Assembly (NCBI GenBank): GCA_904377845.1
Contig: CAJFGR010000011.1
Location: forward strand, 1 to 47,388
Reading direction: 5' to 3'
DNA from: an uncultured Ruminococcus sp.
GTDB taxonomy: Bacteria; Bacillota; Clostridia; Lachnospirales; Lachnospiraceae
Length of the DNA: 47,388 nt
This document shows, piece by piece, positions 1-7,606 of this stretch. Position 1 is the stretch's first letter. Every line of letters starts with the position of its first letter. Both the position numbers and the translations under genes were made by a program. The notes below the pieces were generated by a model. It did not search any database, was not told the DNA's origin, and saw only the letters and a list, made by a program, of their open reading frames with translations.

Positions 1-119
1 GCACTTGGAGCGCGTCTTTTGCGCTCCTATGTACCGCTGCGTTACGTCCCGAGCGAAAGCGGGTGCGTTAACAATACCTGCCTCCCGGCGGATACTTTAC
101 CAGTCCGGAAAATCGGAAT
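1..119. other. Short non-coding stretch downstream of phoR
   Basis: No convincing gene is seen. The stretch is GC-rich and contains a perfect 7-bp hairpin (arms 7-13 and 21-27) and a second imperfect inverted repeat around 41-72. It lies downstream of the phoR stop codon. There is no T-run after either hairpin on the minus strand, so a standard intrinsic terminator cannot be claimed. Confidence 0.4.
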
Positions 120-1445
120 TTATTTCACCTCTTTGGGAAACTGCATCTCTATCCGTGTCCCCCGTCCCGGCATACTGTCTACACTGACTTTTGCACCGTG
201 GAGGAGTGCGCCGTGTTTTACAATGGACAGCCCCAGTCCGGTGCCGCCGCGCTCTTTTGAATGACTCTTGTCCACACGGTAGAAACGCTCAAAGATTCTC
301 TCATGATGTTCTTGTGGAATACCGATTCCGGTATCAGACACTGTAACTTTGGGACCATCCAGCGTATTTCCGACCCAAACGGATACCCGTCCATTCTCAA
401 CGTTGTATTTCACGGCATTTTCACAAACATTATAGATCATTTCATCCAGAATCTGACGAATTCCAAAGTAATTCACCGGCTCACCGGTCACTTCCATGCG
501 GATATTTTTCTGGGCTGCCTGAGGCGCCAGACGGCTGATGATCTCACGCGTAAGTTCATAGAGATCTACATCCTGCTTCTCAAGTTCTACAGATTCTTCA
601 TCCAGCTTTGACAGCTTGATAATATCTTCAACAAGAGTGATCAAACGGCGTGCTTCTTTATAAATACGCTCAGAAAACAGAGTAATATCCTCCGTGCGCA
701 CCATACCGTTCTTCATGATCTCTGCATAACCGGAAATAGAAGTAAGAGGCGTCTTCAGCTCGTGGGAAACATTCGCAGAAAACTCTTTGCGCATATTAGA
801 GACAGCTTCTTTCTCTTTATTCTGTCTGTCCATTGCCTCGAGGAAAGGGGTGAGTTCTTCATACGTCTTGTTTTCCAGCGGGTGTTCCAGATCCAGCTCA
901 TAGATGGGTCTGACTAACCGCTTTGTCTGCCATTTTGCCAGAAAATAGGCCAGAACCAGCATAACGGCGGCAAGCCCTGCCATAACCGGCAGATTATTAA
1001 GCGCAGTCCTGATCAGGCCGTCCATTGATTTGGAAGCACGCAGCACTGTCCCGTCATCCAGAAGGAGGGCATAATAATACATTTCCTGCCCGACAGTATC
1101 GGACATTCTGACGTCTTCGCCCTCGCCTGTTGCCAGAGCTTCTCTTACCTCTTTTCTGCCGCTGTGATTTTCAAGGGTACTGCCGTCTCTTCGCGTATCA
1201 TAGAGAACATCTCCGTTCTCATCAATCTGTGTAACACGGGTCGACCCGTCAACGCCGTCCATCTCCTCCATATACTGAGATCCCGATATATTGATCGCCG
1301 CCTGAATATATCTGGCTTCCTGTCTGACTTCCGATTCAAGTGTAGACAGATTCCTATTATATATGAGCAGTGTTAATATTATATAAGAAAGAAGCAGGGT
1401 GACAGCAAGCACCATCACCATACTTCTCTGAATTCTTTTTCTCAT
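120..1445 (-). CDS. phoR: Phosphate-responsive sensor histidine kinase PhoR
   Basis: Membrane histidine kinase of 441 residues, partner of the response regulator encoded just upstream. A first membrane helix lies at about 8-28, an extracytoplasmic segment of about 120 residues follows, and a second helix lies at about 152-170. The dimerisation/phosphoacceptor motif SHELKTPLTS has His228. The ATP-binding domain shows the N-box (NVCENAVKYN), DTGIGIP, and the G2 motif GTGLGLSIVKH. The start overlaps the phoP stop by 4 bp, so the two are translationally coupled. Its place as last gene of the pst-phoU-phoPR operon identifies the signal as phosphate status. In this family the kinase phosphorylates PhoP under phosphate limitation; the assignment to phosphate is by context. 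Confidence 0.9.
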   Translation of the reverse strand: MRKRIQRSMVMVLAVTLLLSYIILTLLIYNRNLSTLESEVRQEARYIQAAINISGSQYMEEMDGVDGSTRVTQIDENGDVLYDTRRDGSTLENHSGRKEVREALATGEGEDVRMSDTVGQEMYYYALLLDDGTVLRASKSMDGLIRTALNNLPVMAGLAAVMLVLAYFLAKWQTKRLVRPIYELDLEHPLENKTYEELTPFLEAMDRQNKEKEAVSNMRKEFSANVSHELKTPLTSISGYAEIMKNGMVRTEDITLFSERIYKEARRLITLVEDIIKLSKLDEESVELEKQDVDLYELTREIISRLAPQAAQKNIRMEVTGEPVNYFGIRQILDEMIYNVCENAVKYNVENGRVSVWVGNTLDGPKVTVSDTGIGIPQEHHERIFERFYRVDKSHSKERGGTGLGLSIVKHGALLHGAKVSVDSMPGRGTRIEMQFPKEVK

Positions 1446-2116
1446 GCAGCTCCTCCGACACGGTATCCGACGCCGCGAACCGTCTGAATGATCTCGCCCT
1501 TTTCACCAAGCTTCTGTCTCAGAGTCCTGATATGTACATCAACCGTCCTTGTCTCACCGTCGAAGTCATACCCCCAGATTTCTGTCAGAAGCTGATCTCT
1601 GGTCAGAACGATTCCCTGATTGCGCATCAGTTTTTCCAGCAGCTCAAATTCTTTGAGCGTAAGGGAAATCGGTTTGCCGTCTACCGTTACTTCGTGTTTC
1701 TTTACATCCACATGAACACCGGCTGTCTCCATATCCATCCGGTCCTCTACCTTTCCGGTGCGTCGGAGCACCGCTTTGATACGTGAGACAAGCTCCATCA
1801 TACCGAAGGGTTTTGTCACATAGTCATCTGCTCCGGAGTCCAAACCGACTACTTTGTCGTACTCCGAACCTTTTGCAGTCACCATGATCACCGGGATACT
1901 CTTTGTCTTCGGTGAAGACTTCAGCTTCTTCAGCAGCTCGAGGCCGTCGTCCCCGGGGAGCATAATATCAAGCAAAATAAGCTCCGGCGTATCAAACGCC
2001 AGAGCCTCCATAAAAGCAGAACCGTCTGCAAACCCTCTGGCCTTAAGCCCGGTTGTCTCCAGTGTATATATTACAAGTTCGCGGATGTTGTCGTCGTCTT
2101 CCACGCAATATATCAT
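1442..2116 (-). CDS. phoP: Phosphate regulon response regulator PhoP/PhoB family
   Basis: OmpR/PhoB-type response regulator of 224 residues. The receiver domain (about 1-115) has the acidic triad EDD near residue 6, the phosphoacceptor Asp50 in LLLDIMLPG, and a switch Lys in VTKPF. The C-terminal winged helix (about 130-222) contains the usual LTLKEFELLEKL and RTVDVHIRTLRQKL segments. A GGAG ribosome site sits about 11 nt before the ATG. It follows phoU after a 123-bp gap and overlaps phoR by 4 bp. It probably binds the TTTACA/TTAACA repeats upstream of pstS. Calling it PhoP rather than a paralogue relies on its position in the pst operon. Confidence 0.9.
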   Translation of the reverse strand: MIYCVEDDDNIRELVIYTLETTGLKARGFADGSAFMEALAFDTPELILLDIMLPGDDGLELLKKLKSSPKTKSIPVIMVTAKGSEYDKVVGLDSGADDYVTKPFGMMELVSRIKAVLRRTGKVEDRMDMETAGVHVDVKKHEVTVDGKPISLTLKEFELLEKLMRNQGIVLTRDQLLTEIWGYDFDGETRTVDVHIRTLRQKLGEKGEIIQTVRGVGYRVGGAA

Positions 2117-2145
2117 CTTTTCAGTTCTCCTTCTTTTCTATCTTA

Positions 2146-2228
2146 ATATAAGATCTGTATTTTATATAAGATTCGTCTTCTAAATAAATCTTTATCTGCC
2201 GGCATGGACATCTCTGTCCTTCCGGCAG
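2146..2228 (-). promoter_or_regulatory. phoU-phoP intergenic hairpin and direct repeat
   Basis: Between phoU and phoP a strong hairpin has outer arms 2196-2202 and 2222-2228 (CTGCCGG/CCGGCAG) and an inner GGACA-GAGA-TGTCC stem. No clean T-run follows, so it may be an RNA processing or partial termination site rather than a full terminator. Nearer phoP, the 9-mer ATATAAGAT is repeated at 2146-2154 and 2164-2172. This could set the ratio of phoPR to pst transcripts; that role is inferred. Confidence 0.4.
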
Positions 2229-2239
2229 TTCGCAGCGCA

Positions 2240-2908
2240 TCAGCCTTCGTGAATGATCGCGCTGTCTTTGTGCACGCCTGTGATAGAAAATTCTACCCAC
2301 TCGGCGATATTTGTAGCATGGTCTCCGATACGCTCAAGGTATTTTGTTACCATGATCAGATCGAAGATCCTCTTGCCGTTCTCGCCTTTTTCTTCCTTAA
2401 TGAAGTCGATCATCTCATCGCGGACTTCCTCGAAGTACTGATCGATCTCATCGTCGGCTTTCATAACACTCTGCGCAAGCTCAAGATCTCTGTTTACATA
2501 AGCTGTTACGCTGTTGCGTACCATCTTGCTGACTTCAGATGCCATCGTACCGATCACATGGATTTCATCTGTAGCCGCCACGCCTTTGGAGGAAATGATG
2601 ATCTCGGCAATATCAGAAGTCTGGTCTCCGATACGCTCCATATCTGTGATCATCTTAAGTGCTGCAGAAATTCTTCTAAGATCCTTGGCAACCGGCTGCT
2701 GCTGCAGAAGGAGCTTTAAGCACAGTCTCTCTATATCCTTTTCGATCTGGTCGATCTCTTCATCCTCTGCAATAATGATCTTTGCCTGCTCGATGCTGCC
2801 ATCTTTAAGTGCCTGTGTTGCTTTCGCGATCGCAGTCTCGCAGAGCTCTCCCATGTGTGTAAGCTGCTCGTCAAGTGAGTGCAGCTGCTCATCAAACTTA
2901 TTACGCAT
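2240..2908 (-). CDS. phoU: Phosphate transport regulator PhoU
   Basis: PhoU of 222 residues, a normal length. The protein is two repeated three-helix bundles: residues about 8-100 and about 112-210 each carry the acidic E/DxxxD metal-binding type motifs (DEEIDQIEKD, ERIGDQTSDIAE; DDEIDQYFEE, ERIGDHATNIAE). No membrane segment is present, consistent with a cytoplasmic adaptor between the Pst transporter and PhoR. The ATG follows the pstB stop by 3 bp, with an AGGAGG-like site inside the end of pstB, so the two are tightly coupled. PhoU normally damps Pst transport and Pho signalling when phosphate is sufficient. Confidence 0.95.
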   Translation of the reverse strand: MRNKFDEQLHSLDEQLTHMGELCETAIAKATQALKDGSIEQAKIIIAEDEEIDQIEKDIERLCLKLLLQQQPVAKDLRRISAALKMITDMERIGDQTSDIAEIIISSKGVAATDEIHVIGTMASEVSKMVRNSVTAYVNRDLELAQSVMKADDEIDQYFEEVRDEMIDFIKEEKGENGKRIFDLIMVTKYLERIGDHATNIAEWVEFSITGVHKDSAIIHEG

Positions 2909-2911
2909 AAT

Positions 2912-3661
2912 TTAACCGAACCTCCCTGTGATATAGTCTTCTGTTCTCTTATCAGACGGTATTGAGAATAATTTCTCCGTATCGTTGTATTCTACAACTT
3001 CTCCGAGCAGGAAGAAAGCTGTGTTATCAGATACACGGACTGCCTGCTGCATATTATGTGTAACCATGACTATAGTATAGTCTTTTTTCAACTCCATCGC
3101 AAGGTCTTCGATCTTAGATGTAGAGATCGGATCAAGGGCAGATGTAGGCTCATCCATCAGAAGCACTTCCGGTTCTACCGCAAGAGCTCTGGCGATGCAG
3201 AGTCTCTGCTGCTGTCCGCCGGACATACCAAGCGCGCTTGTTTTCAGACGGTCTTTACACTCATCCCAGATTGCTGCATTTCTCAGTGACTTCTCCACGA
3301 TATCATCCAGCTTTGCCTTGGAGCGGATACCATGAGTTCTCGGACCATATGCGATATTATCATAGATGCTCATCGGGAACGGGTTCGGTTTCTGGAATAC
3401 CATTCCGACGCGCTTTCTTAACATATTTACATCCATACCTTTGAAAATATTCTCGCCATCCAGAAGGATCTCTCCCTCGATCCGGCATCCCTCAACGAGG
3501 TCATTCATGCGGTTGATGGATTTCAGAAGTGTAGATTTACCGCATCCGGAAGGTCCGATGAAAGCGGTGATCTTATTCGATTCGATTTCAAGATTTACAT
3601 TTTTGAGGGCTTTAAAATCGCCGTAATATAAATCAAGATTCTTGATACTTATCTTTGACAT
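2912..3661 (-). CDS. pstB: Phosphate ABC transporter ATPase PstB
   Basis: ATP-binding subunit of 249 residues. Walker [10 protein letters not shown] is at residues 36-44, the signature is [14 protein letters not shown], Walker B is [12 protein letters not shown], and the switch His is in MVTHNMQQA. The segment [13 protein letters not shown] and the C-terminal [26 protein letters not shown] are typical of PstB and separate it from other ABC ATPases. It sits between pstA and phoU in the operon with an AAAGGAAA ribosome site. It drives phosphate import through PstC-PstA. Confidence 0.96.
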   Translation of the reverse strand: MSKISIKNLDLYYGDFKALKNVNLEIESNKITAFIGPSGCGKSTLLKSINRMNDLVEGCRIEGEILLDGENIFKGMDVNMLRKRVGMVFQKPNPFPMSIYDNIAYGPRTHGIRSKAKLDDIVEKSLRNAAIWDECKDRLKTSALGMSGGQQQRLCIARALAVEPEVLLMDEPTSALDPISTSKIEDLAMELKKDYTIVMVTHNMQQAVRVSDNTAFFLLGEVVEYNDTEKLFSIPSDKRTEDYITGRFG

Positions 3662-3679
3662 TTCCTTTCCCTTTCTTTT

Positions 3680-4540
3680 CTATGCTTTCGTAAGTTTTCT
3701 CGCAATGAAACTTGACAATGCATTGATACCTACAACAAGTACGAGCAGGATAACTGCCGTCGCATATGCCTGATCCATGTAAAGACCCTCACTGGACAGG
3801 TTGTACATATGCAGTGCCAGTGTACGTCCGGATCCCATGACGCTGTCCGGGATCTGGGCTACAGTTCCGGATGTATACATCAGCGCCGCTGTCTCACCCA
3901 CGATACGTCCGATTGCAAGGATAACACCTGCCAGGACTCCCGGGATTGCAGACGGAAGTACGATACGGAACACGGTACGAAGCTTTCCGGCTCCCAGTCC
4001 GAAGCTTCCTTCACGGTAGGAATCCGGTACAGCTTTCAGCGCTTCCTCTGTATTTCTCATGATCAGAGGAAGAATCATGATCGCCATTGTGAATGCACCT
4101 GCGAGAAGGGAGAAGCCCCATCCCAGCGCGTTAACGAAGAGCAGCATACCGAACAGGCCGTATACGATAGACGGAATACCCGAAAGTGTCTCTGTCGTCA
4201 GACGGATGATCTCTACGAATTTGTTACCTCTGGAGGCGTATTCCACAAGGAAGATAGCGGAAAAGATTCCGAAAGGAACCGCGATCACCAGGGATAACAC
4301 TGTCATAATGATCGTATTCACAAGGGCAGGCACAACCGATGCATTTTCCGAGGTATACTCCAGCGAGAAAAGAGACGGTGTGATGTGCGGAAATCCATTG
4401 ATCAGGATGTAGGCGATCAGGAAGATCAGCACAGCAAATGTAATGATCGATGCCAGCATTATAAGAAGCATCATAATAAATGAACCCGGATGTTTCAGGT
4501 AAGTCCTGAACTTATCTCCAATCGTTGTTTTATTACTCAT
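3680..4540 (-). CDS. pstA: Phosphate ABC transporter permease PstA
   Basis: Integral membrane permease of 286 residues with six predicted helices, the first at about 22-48. The cytoplasmic coupling loop of the binding-protein-dependent permease family is seen as ALKAVPDSYREGSFGLGAGK, followed by FRIVLPSAIPG. Its start overlaps the 3' end of pstC by 8 bp, so translation is coupled. It forms the membrane channel with PstC. Confidence 0.94.
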   Translation of the reverse strand: MSNKTTIGDKFRTYLKHPGSFIMMLLIMLASIITFAVLIFLIAYILINGFPHITPSLFSLEYTSENASVVPALVNTIIMTVLSLVIAVPFGIFSAIFLVEYASRGNKFVEIIRLTTETLSGIPSIVYGLFGMLLFVNALGWGFSLLAGAFTMAIMILPLIMRNTEEALKAVPDSYREGSFGLGAGKLRTVFRIVLPSAIPGVLAGVILAIGRIVGETAALMYTSGTVAQIPDSVMGSGRTLALHMYNLSSEGLYMDQAYATAVILLVLVVGINALSSFIARKLTKA

Positions 4541-5426
4541 GATCTGTCCCCCTCTTTAACAGTGCTACGCATAAGTTGATGATCAGGATAAACACAAAGA
4601 GAACAACGCCTGTGGCGATCAGCGCCTCACGGTGCAGACCTGTAGCATATCCCATCTCAATTACGATATTTCCGGTCAGGGTACGGATACCATCCAGAAT
4701 ACTGTTTGTAAGTCGTGCCTGGTTTCCGACGATCATGATAACCGCCATAGTCTCGCCGATGGCACGTCCGATTCCCAGGACGATTCCCGTGATCACTCCT
4801 GATTTAGCAGCCGGGATGATAACACGGAAGATACTTCTCTCTTTTGTTGCCCCCAGTGCAAGAGAACCCTCATAATAATGAGAGGGAACTGCGCGCATCG
4901 CACTCTCTGTCGTACCGATGATCGTCGGTAGGATCATCATTCCGAGGATCAGGGAAGCAGTCAGGATACTGTTTCCGTTTCCGGGATTTTCAACAATCCC
5001 TGCCTTGTGAAGAGCTGTACCGAACTGCCTGATCAGCGGAACTACGACAACGAGTCCGAAGAAACCGTAGATAACCGACGGGATACCGGCAAGAAGCTCT
5101 GTCGCTGCTTTCAGCGGTTTGTAGATCTGCTTCGGGCAGTACATTGCCATGAAAACAGATGTGAGAATTCCGATCGGCACTCCGAAGATAATCGCTCCGG
5201 CCGTTACATAAAGGCTTCCTACGATCATCGGCAGGATTCCGAACTGTTCGCTGTTCGGACGCCAGATCTCTCCTGTAATAAATTTGATAAATCCGATTTC
5301 TCTCATTGCAGGGATACCATTTGCGAACAGGAAGATGCAAATGAGTGCCACCGCCAGCACGGATGCACATGCGGCAACGAAAAATACTCCCTGCATGAAT
5401 TTTTCAGTCCATGCTTTTGATTTCAT
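4533..5426 (-). CDS. pstC: Phosphate ABC transporter permease PstC
   Basis: Permease of 297 residues with a first helix at about 12-34 and five further helices. The coupling loop AMRAVPSHYYEGSLALGATK is followed by FRVIIPAAKSG, as in PstC. The start is fixed by a TAGGAGG site 6 nt upstream. That ribosome site directly follows a 9-bp stem hairpin (5440-5476), which in turn follows a repeat element in the pstS-pstC gap, so expression of pstCAB may be set separately from pstS. Confidence 0.94.
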   Translation of the reverse strand: MKSKAWTEKFMQGVFFVAACASVLAVALICIFLFANGIPAMREIGFIKFITGEIWRPNSEQFGILPMIVGSLYVTAGAIIFGVPIGILTSVFMAMYCPKQIYKPLKAATELLAGIPSVIYGFFGLVVVVPLIRQFGTALHKAGIVENPGNGNSILTASLILGMMILPTIIGTTESAMRAVPSHYYEGSLALGATKERSIFRVIIPAAKSGVITGIVLGIGRAIGETMAVIMIVGNQARLTNSILDGIRTLTGNIVIEMGYATGLHREALIATGVVLFVFILIINLCVALLKRGTDHE

Positions 5427-5439
5427 TTTTTCCTCCTAA

Positions 5440-5476
5440 TGAGCCGGGAAGACATACCTCATATCTGCCCGGCTCA
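5440..5476 (-). promoter_or_regulatory. Hairpin directly before the pstC ribosome site
   Basis: Perfect 9-bp stem, arms 5440-5448 (TGAGCCGGG on the plus strand) and 5468-5476, with a 19-nt loop. On the minus-strand transcript the hairpin ends immediately before TTAGGAGG, the pstC ribosome site. No T-run follows, so it is not a classical terminator. A role in stabilising the pstS message or lowering pstC translation is inferred. Confidence 0.5.
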
Positions 5477-5528
5477 TACATTTAAAGCGGAAAGTCTCTT
5501 ATTTCAAGAATTTCTCTGATTTGTATTT

Positions 5529-5629
5529 CTGTTCAGCACGCGCCACTTGCAGAGCCGCACTCCTGTGCTTACTGCGGCTGCGCCGCTTCTTTGCTCATAT
5601 ACTGGCGCTCAGTTCATAGGGCTGAACTT
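5529..5629 (-). repeat. Dispersed inverted-repeat element in the pstS-pstC gap
   Basis: A GC-rich element of about 100 bp bounded by GTTCAGC (5531-5537) and GCTGAAC (5621-5627). Its interior matches, in reverse orientation, the element at 20674-20838: both contain GCGCCAGTATATGAGCAAA, a CGGC-rich hairpin, CCGCAGTAAGCAC and a GGCGCG end (read in the orientation of the 20.7-kb copy). It starts about 8 nt after the pstS stop codon. No open frame is visible. This looks like a small non-autonomous or REP-like repeat. Confidence 0.75.
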
Positions 5630-5634
5630 TTACT

Positions 5635-6558
5635 TTAGATTGCATCCCAAGTTGTAACATCGCCCATGTAGATGGATTTTACCTGATCTACTGACAGATC
5701 ATCTGTCGGGTTTGCCTGGTTTACAATAACTGCGATACCATCTGTAGCGATTACTGTTCCGTCAAGCTCAGCAGCCTCTTCATCTTTCAGCTCTCTGGAT
5801 GCCATACCGATATCGTAGCTTCCCTCGATTGCGGATGTCATACCTGTTGTAGAATCAGATGTCTGAAGCTCGATTGATGCGTTCGGGTTAACTGCTGCAT
5901 AAGCCTCGATCAGTTTTTCCATCAGCGGAGATACAGATGAAGAACCACCTACTACACAGCTTCCTTCCGGAGCGCTTCCTGAATAAGCCTGTACATCAGC
6001 TACCGGAATGTAACCCTCGTCAGATACAACCTGCTGTCCCTCTGTGCTCATGATGAAGCTCATGAAATCTGTTGCAACTGCATTGTCAGCACCTTTTTTC
6101 ATTGCTACGTTGAACGGTCTGGATACTTTGTAAGATCCGTTCTCAATGTTTTCTGCTGTAGCATCAGCTCCGTCGATCTTAACTGCTTTTACAAGTGACT
6201 CATCAAGAGAGCCAAGTGAGATATATCCGATTGCGTACTCGTTCTCAGATACTGTTGTCATCATAACGGATGTGTTGTTTGTAACCTGAGCATCAAGAGT
6301 TGTCATATCGTTGTCATCCTCATCTACAACACCGAACAGCTCTGTGAAAGCTCCTCTTGTACCGGATCCTTCCTCACGGGATACTACTGTGATCGCGCTT
6401 GCTGCATCCCAGCTTCCGGACTCAGACTCGCTGCCTTCCTCTGTTGTTGCTGCATCTCCTTCAGCAGATGTGTCATCTGAGCTGCTTCCGCATCCTGCTG
6501 CCATAGCTGCTACCATGCTCACTGTTGCTAATACTGCGATAAACTTTTTCATCTTCAT
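5635..6558 (-). CDS. pstS: Phosphate-binding lipoprotein PstS, circularly permuted
   Basis: Extracytoplasmic phosphate receptor of 307 residues for the downstream PstCAB transporter. A lipoprotein signal ends at MAAGC (Cys23), followed by a Ser/Glu/Asp-rich linker to about 49. The PstS motifs are then in swapped order: ITVVSREEGSGTRGAF (56-71), YAIGYISLGSLDE (108-120), the SYKVSRPF segment (142-149) and EGYIPV (181-186), which normally form the C-terminal half. These are followed by GGSSSVSPL (204-212), DIGMASRELKDEE (249-261), TDGIAVIVNQANP (272-284) and the hinge end GDVTTWDAI (299-307), which normally form the N-terminal half. All core motifs are present once, so the fold is probably complete. 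WDA occurs at both ends (50-52 and 304-306), at the new termini. First gene of the operon, with PhoP-like repeats upstream. Confidence 0.93.
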   Translation of the reverse strand: MKMKKFIAVLATVSMVAAMAAGCGSSSDDTSAEGDAATTEEGSESESGSWDAASAITVVSREEGSGTRGAFTELFGVVDEDDNDMTTLDAQVTNNTSVMMTTVSENEYAIGYISLGSLDESLVKAVKIDGADATAENIENGSYKVSRPFNVAMKKGADNAVATDFMSFIMSTEGQQVVSDEGYIPVADVQAYSGSAPEGSCVVGGSSSVSPLMEKLIEAYAAVNPNASIELQTSDSTTGMTSAIEGSYDIGMASRELKDEEAAELDGTVIATDGIAVIVNQANPTDDLSVDQVKSIYMGDVTTWDAI

Positions 6559-6655
6559 TGTTCATAATCTCCTTTTTCAATTTTTTGAATTTCGATTATT
6601 GTATGTATGCGCTTTTCGCGCTGCCGCGGTTCGTTCTCTCCCGTCGACGCTATTC

Positions 6656-6710
6656 ATCATAAAAGAGAAATGTAAAATGTAAAATCAACTCTATGTTAAA
6701 TCTATGTAAA
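6656..6710 (-). promoter_or_regulatory. pstS promoter with PhoP-box-like repeats
   Basis: Read on the minus strand there are TTTACA (6710-6705) and TTAACA (6699-6694) with an 11-bp period, then two further TTTACA copies (6683-6678 and 6676-6671), then a TATGAT -10 candidate at 6661-6656. In Bacillus the PhoP box is a set of TT(A/C/T)ACA repeats 11 bp apart upstream of the -10. The match in sequence, period and place supports activation of the pst operon by PhoP~P. The leader to the pstS ATG is about 90 nt. Confidence 0.72.
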
Positions 6711-6715
6711 GTCGC

Positions 6716-6755
6716 AAAAAGCCCCAATTTGCGCCGTTTCGCACAAATCAGGGCC
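6716..6755 (-). terminator. Terminator of the AEP operon, after phnX
   Basis: Imperfect hairpin between GCCCC (6721-6725) and GGGC (6751-6754), with the inner ATTTGCG/CGCACAAAT pairing. On the minus strand it is followed by TTTTT (plus-strand A run 6716-6720). It lies about 80 bp after the phnX stop and directly before the pst PhoP repeats, separating the two phosphorus operons. Confidence 0.75.
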
Positions 6756-6832
6756 ATTTTTTACTCTGTCTTTTATCAAATATGACGGGATTTTTTTATC
6801 TTACTTCTGACGTCGTTACACCGGTTTTACAA

Positions 6833-7606
6833 CTACCCGAGAAGAAATTCTCCCAGATCTTCTATTGTGTAGAATACCTTGTCAGCCCCCGCGTTCAGGA
6901 ATTTTTCAGAGACTTCTCTGCACTTCTCCGCTTTTTCTTCCGGTGAGAGTGCTTCGTACTCTTCCTGTGTCAGTCCCATCTCGGAACTTCCGACTACGAT
7001 GCCGGCCGACCATACGCCCGCATTTTTCCCTTCCTTGATATCAGATATCGTATCTCCCACTTTCAGGACGCGGCGCACCTTCTTGATTCCCATCGCCTCG
7101 ATGTTGTGGAAGATCATATATGGATAGGGACGGCCTTTCTGTCCGGTGGAATCCGGGCTGAACCATACATCCGGCTCGTATCCTTTCTCCTTTGCCGCCG
7201 GAACGACGATCTCCATCATCTTGTCATTGTATCCTGTAGTGGAACCGATCTTGATACCGTTTCTTCTCAGACGGTTTACCGTTTCAACCACGCCCGGCTT
7301 CGGATCAGAATAGAGGTGAAGGATGCTTAAAAGCTTCTCCTCAAAGATCTGATACAGCGCCTGTGCCTCTTCCTCTCCCGGCTCTTTTCCGTATTTCTCT
7401 GTCCAGAGTGCTTTGATCCGGTCCATTTTCAGCATGGTACGGATGTGGTCGATCTTGAGCATACCCATTGGCTCGCGCACTTCCTCCATAGTCGGCTCAA
7501 TGCCGTACTGTTTAAACACTTCCACGAATGCCTGCACCGGCGCCATGCATCCGAAATCTACTGTTGTTCCTGCCCAGTCAAAGATCACTGCCTTAATTTT
7601 CTTCAT
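6833..7606 (-). CDS. phnX: Phosphonoacetaldehyde hydrolase PhnX
   Basis: HAD-superfamily enzyme of 257 residues that cleaves the C-P bond of phosphonoacetaldehyde to acetaldehyde and phosphate. The nucleophile is Asp10 in VIFDWAGTTVD, followed by the FGC(M)AP segment, and the Schiff-base Lys51 is in EPMGMLKIDHIR. These correspond to Asp12 and Lys53 of the Bacillus cereus enzyme. Motif III/IV residues appear in VLKVGDTISDIKEGKNAG. GGAGGAG precedes the ATG by 8 nt inside the end of phnW, which overlaps by 14 bp. Last gene of the AEP operon. Confidence 0.95.
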   Translation of the reverse strand: MKKIKAVIFDWAGTTVDFGCMAPVQAFVEVFKQYGIEPTMEEVREPMGMLKIDHIRTMLKMDRIKALWTEKYGKEPGEEEAQALYQIFEEKLLSILHLYSDPKPGVVETVNRLRRNGIKIGSTTGYNDKMMEIVVPAAKEKGYEPDVWFSPDSTGQKGRPYPYMIFHNIEAMGIKKVRRVLKVGDTISDIKEGKNAGVWSAGIVVGSSEMGLTQEEYEALSPEEKAEKCREVSEKFLNAGADKVFYTIEDLGEFLLG

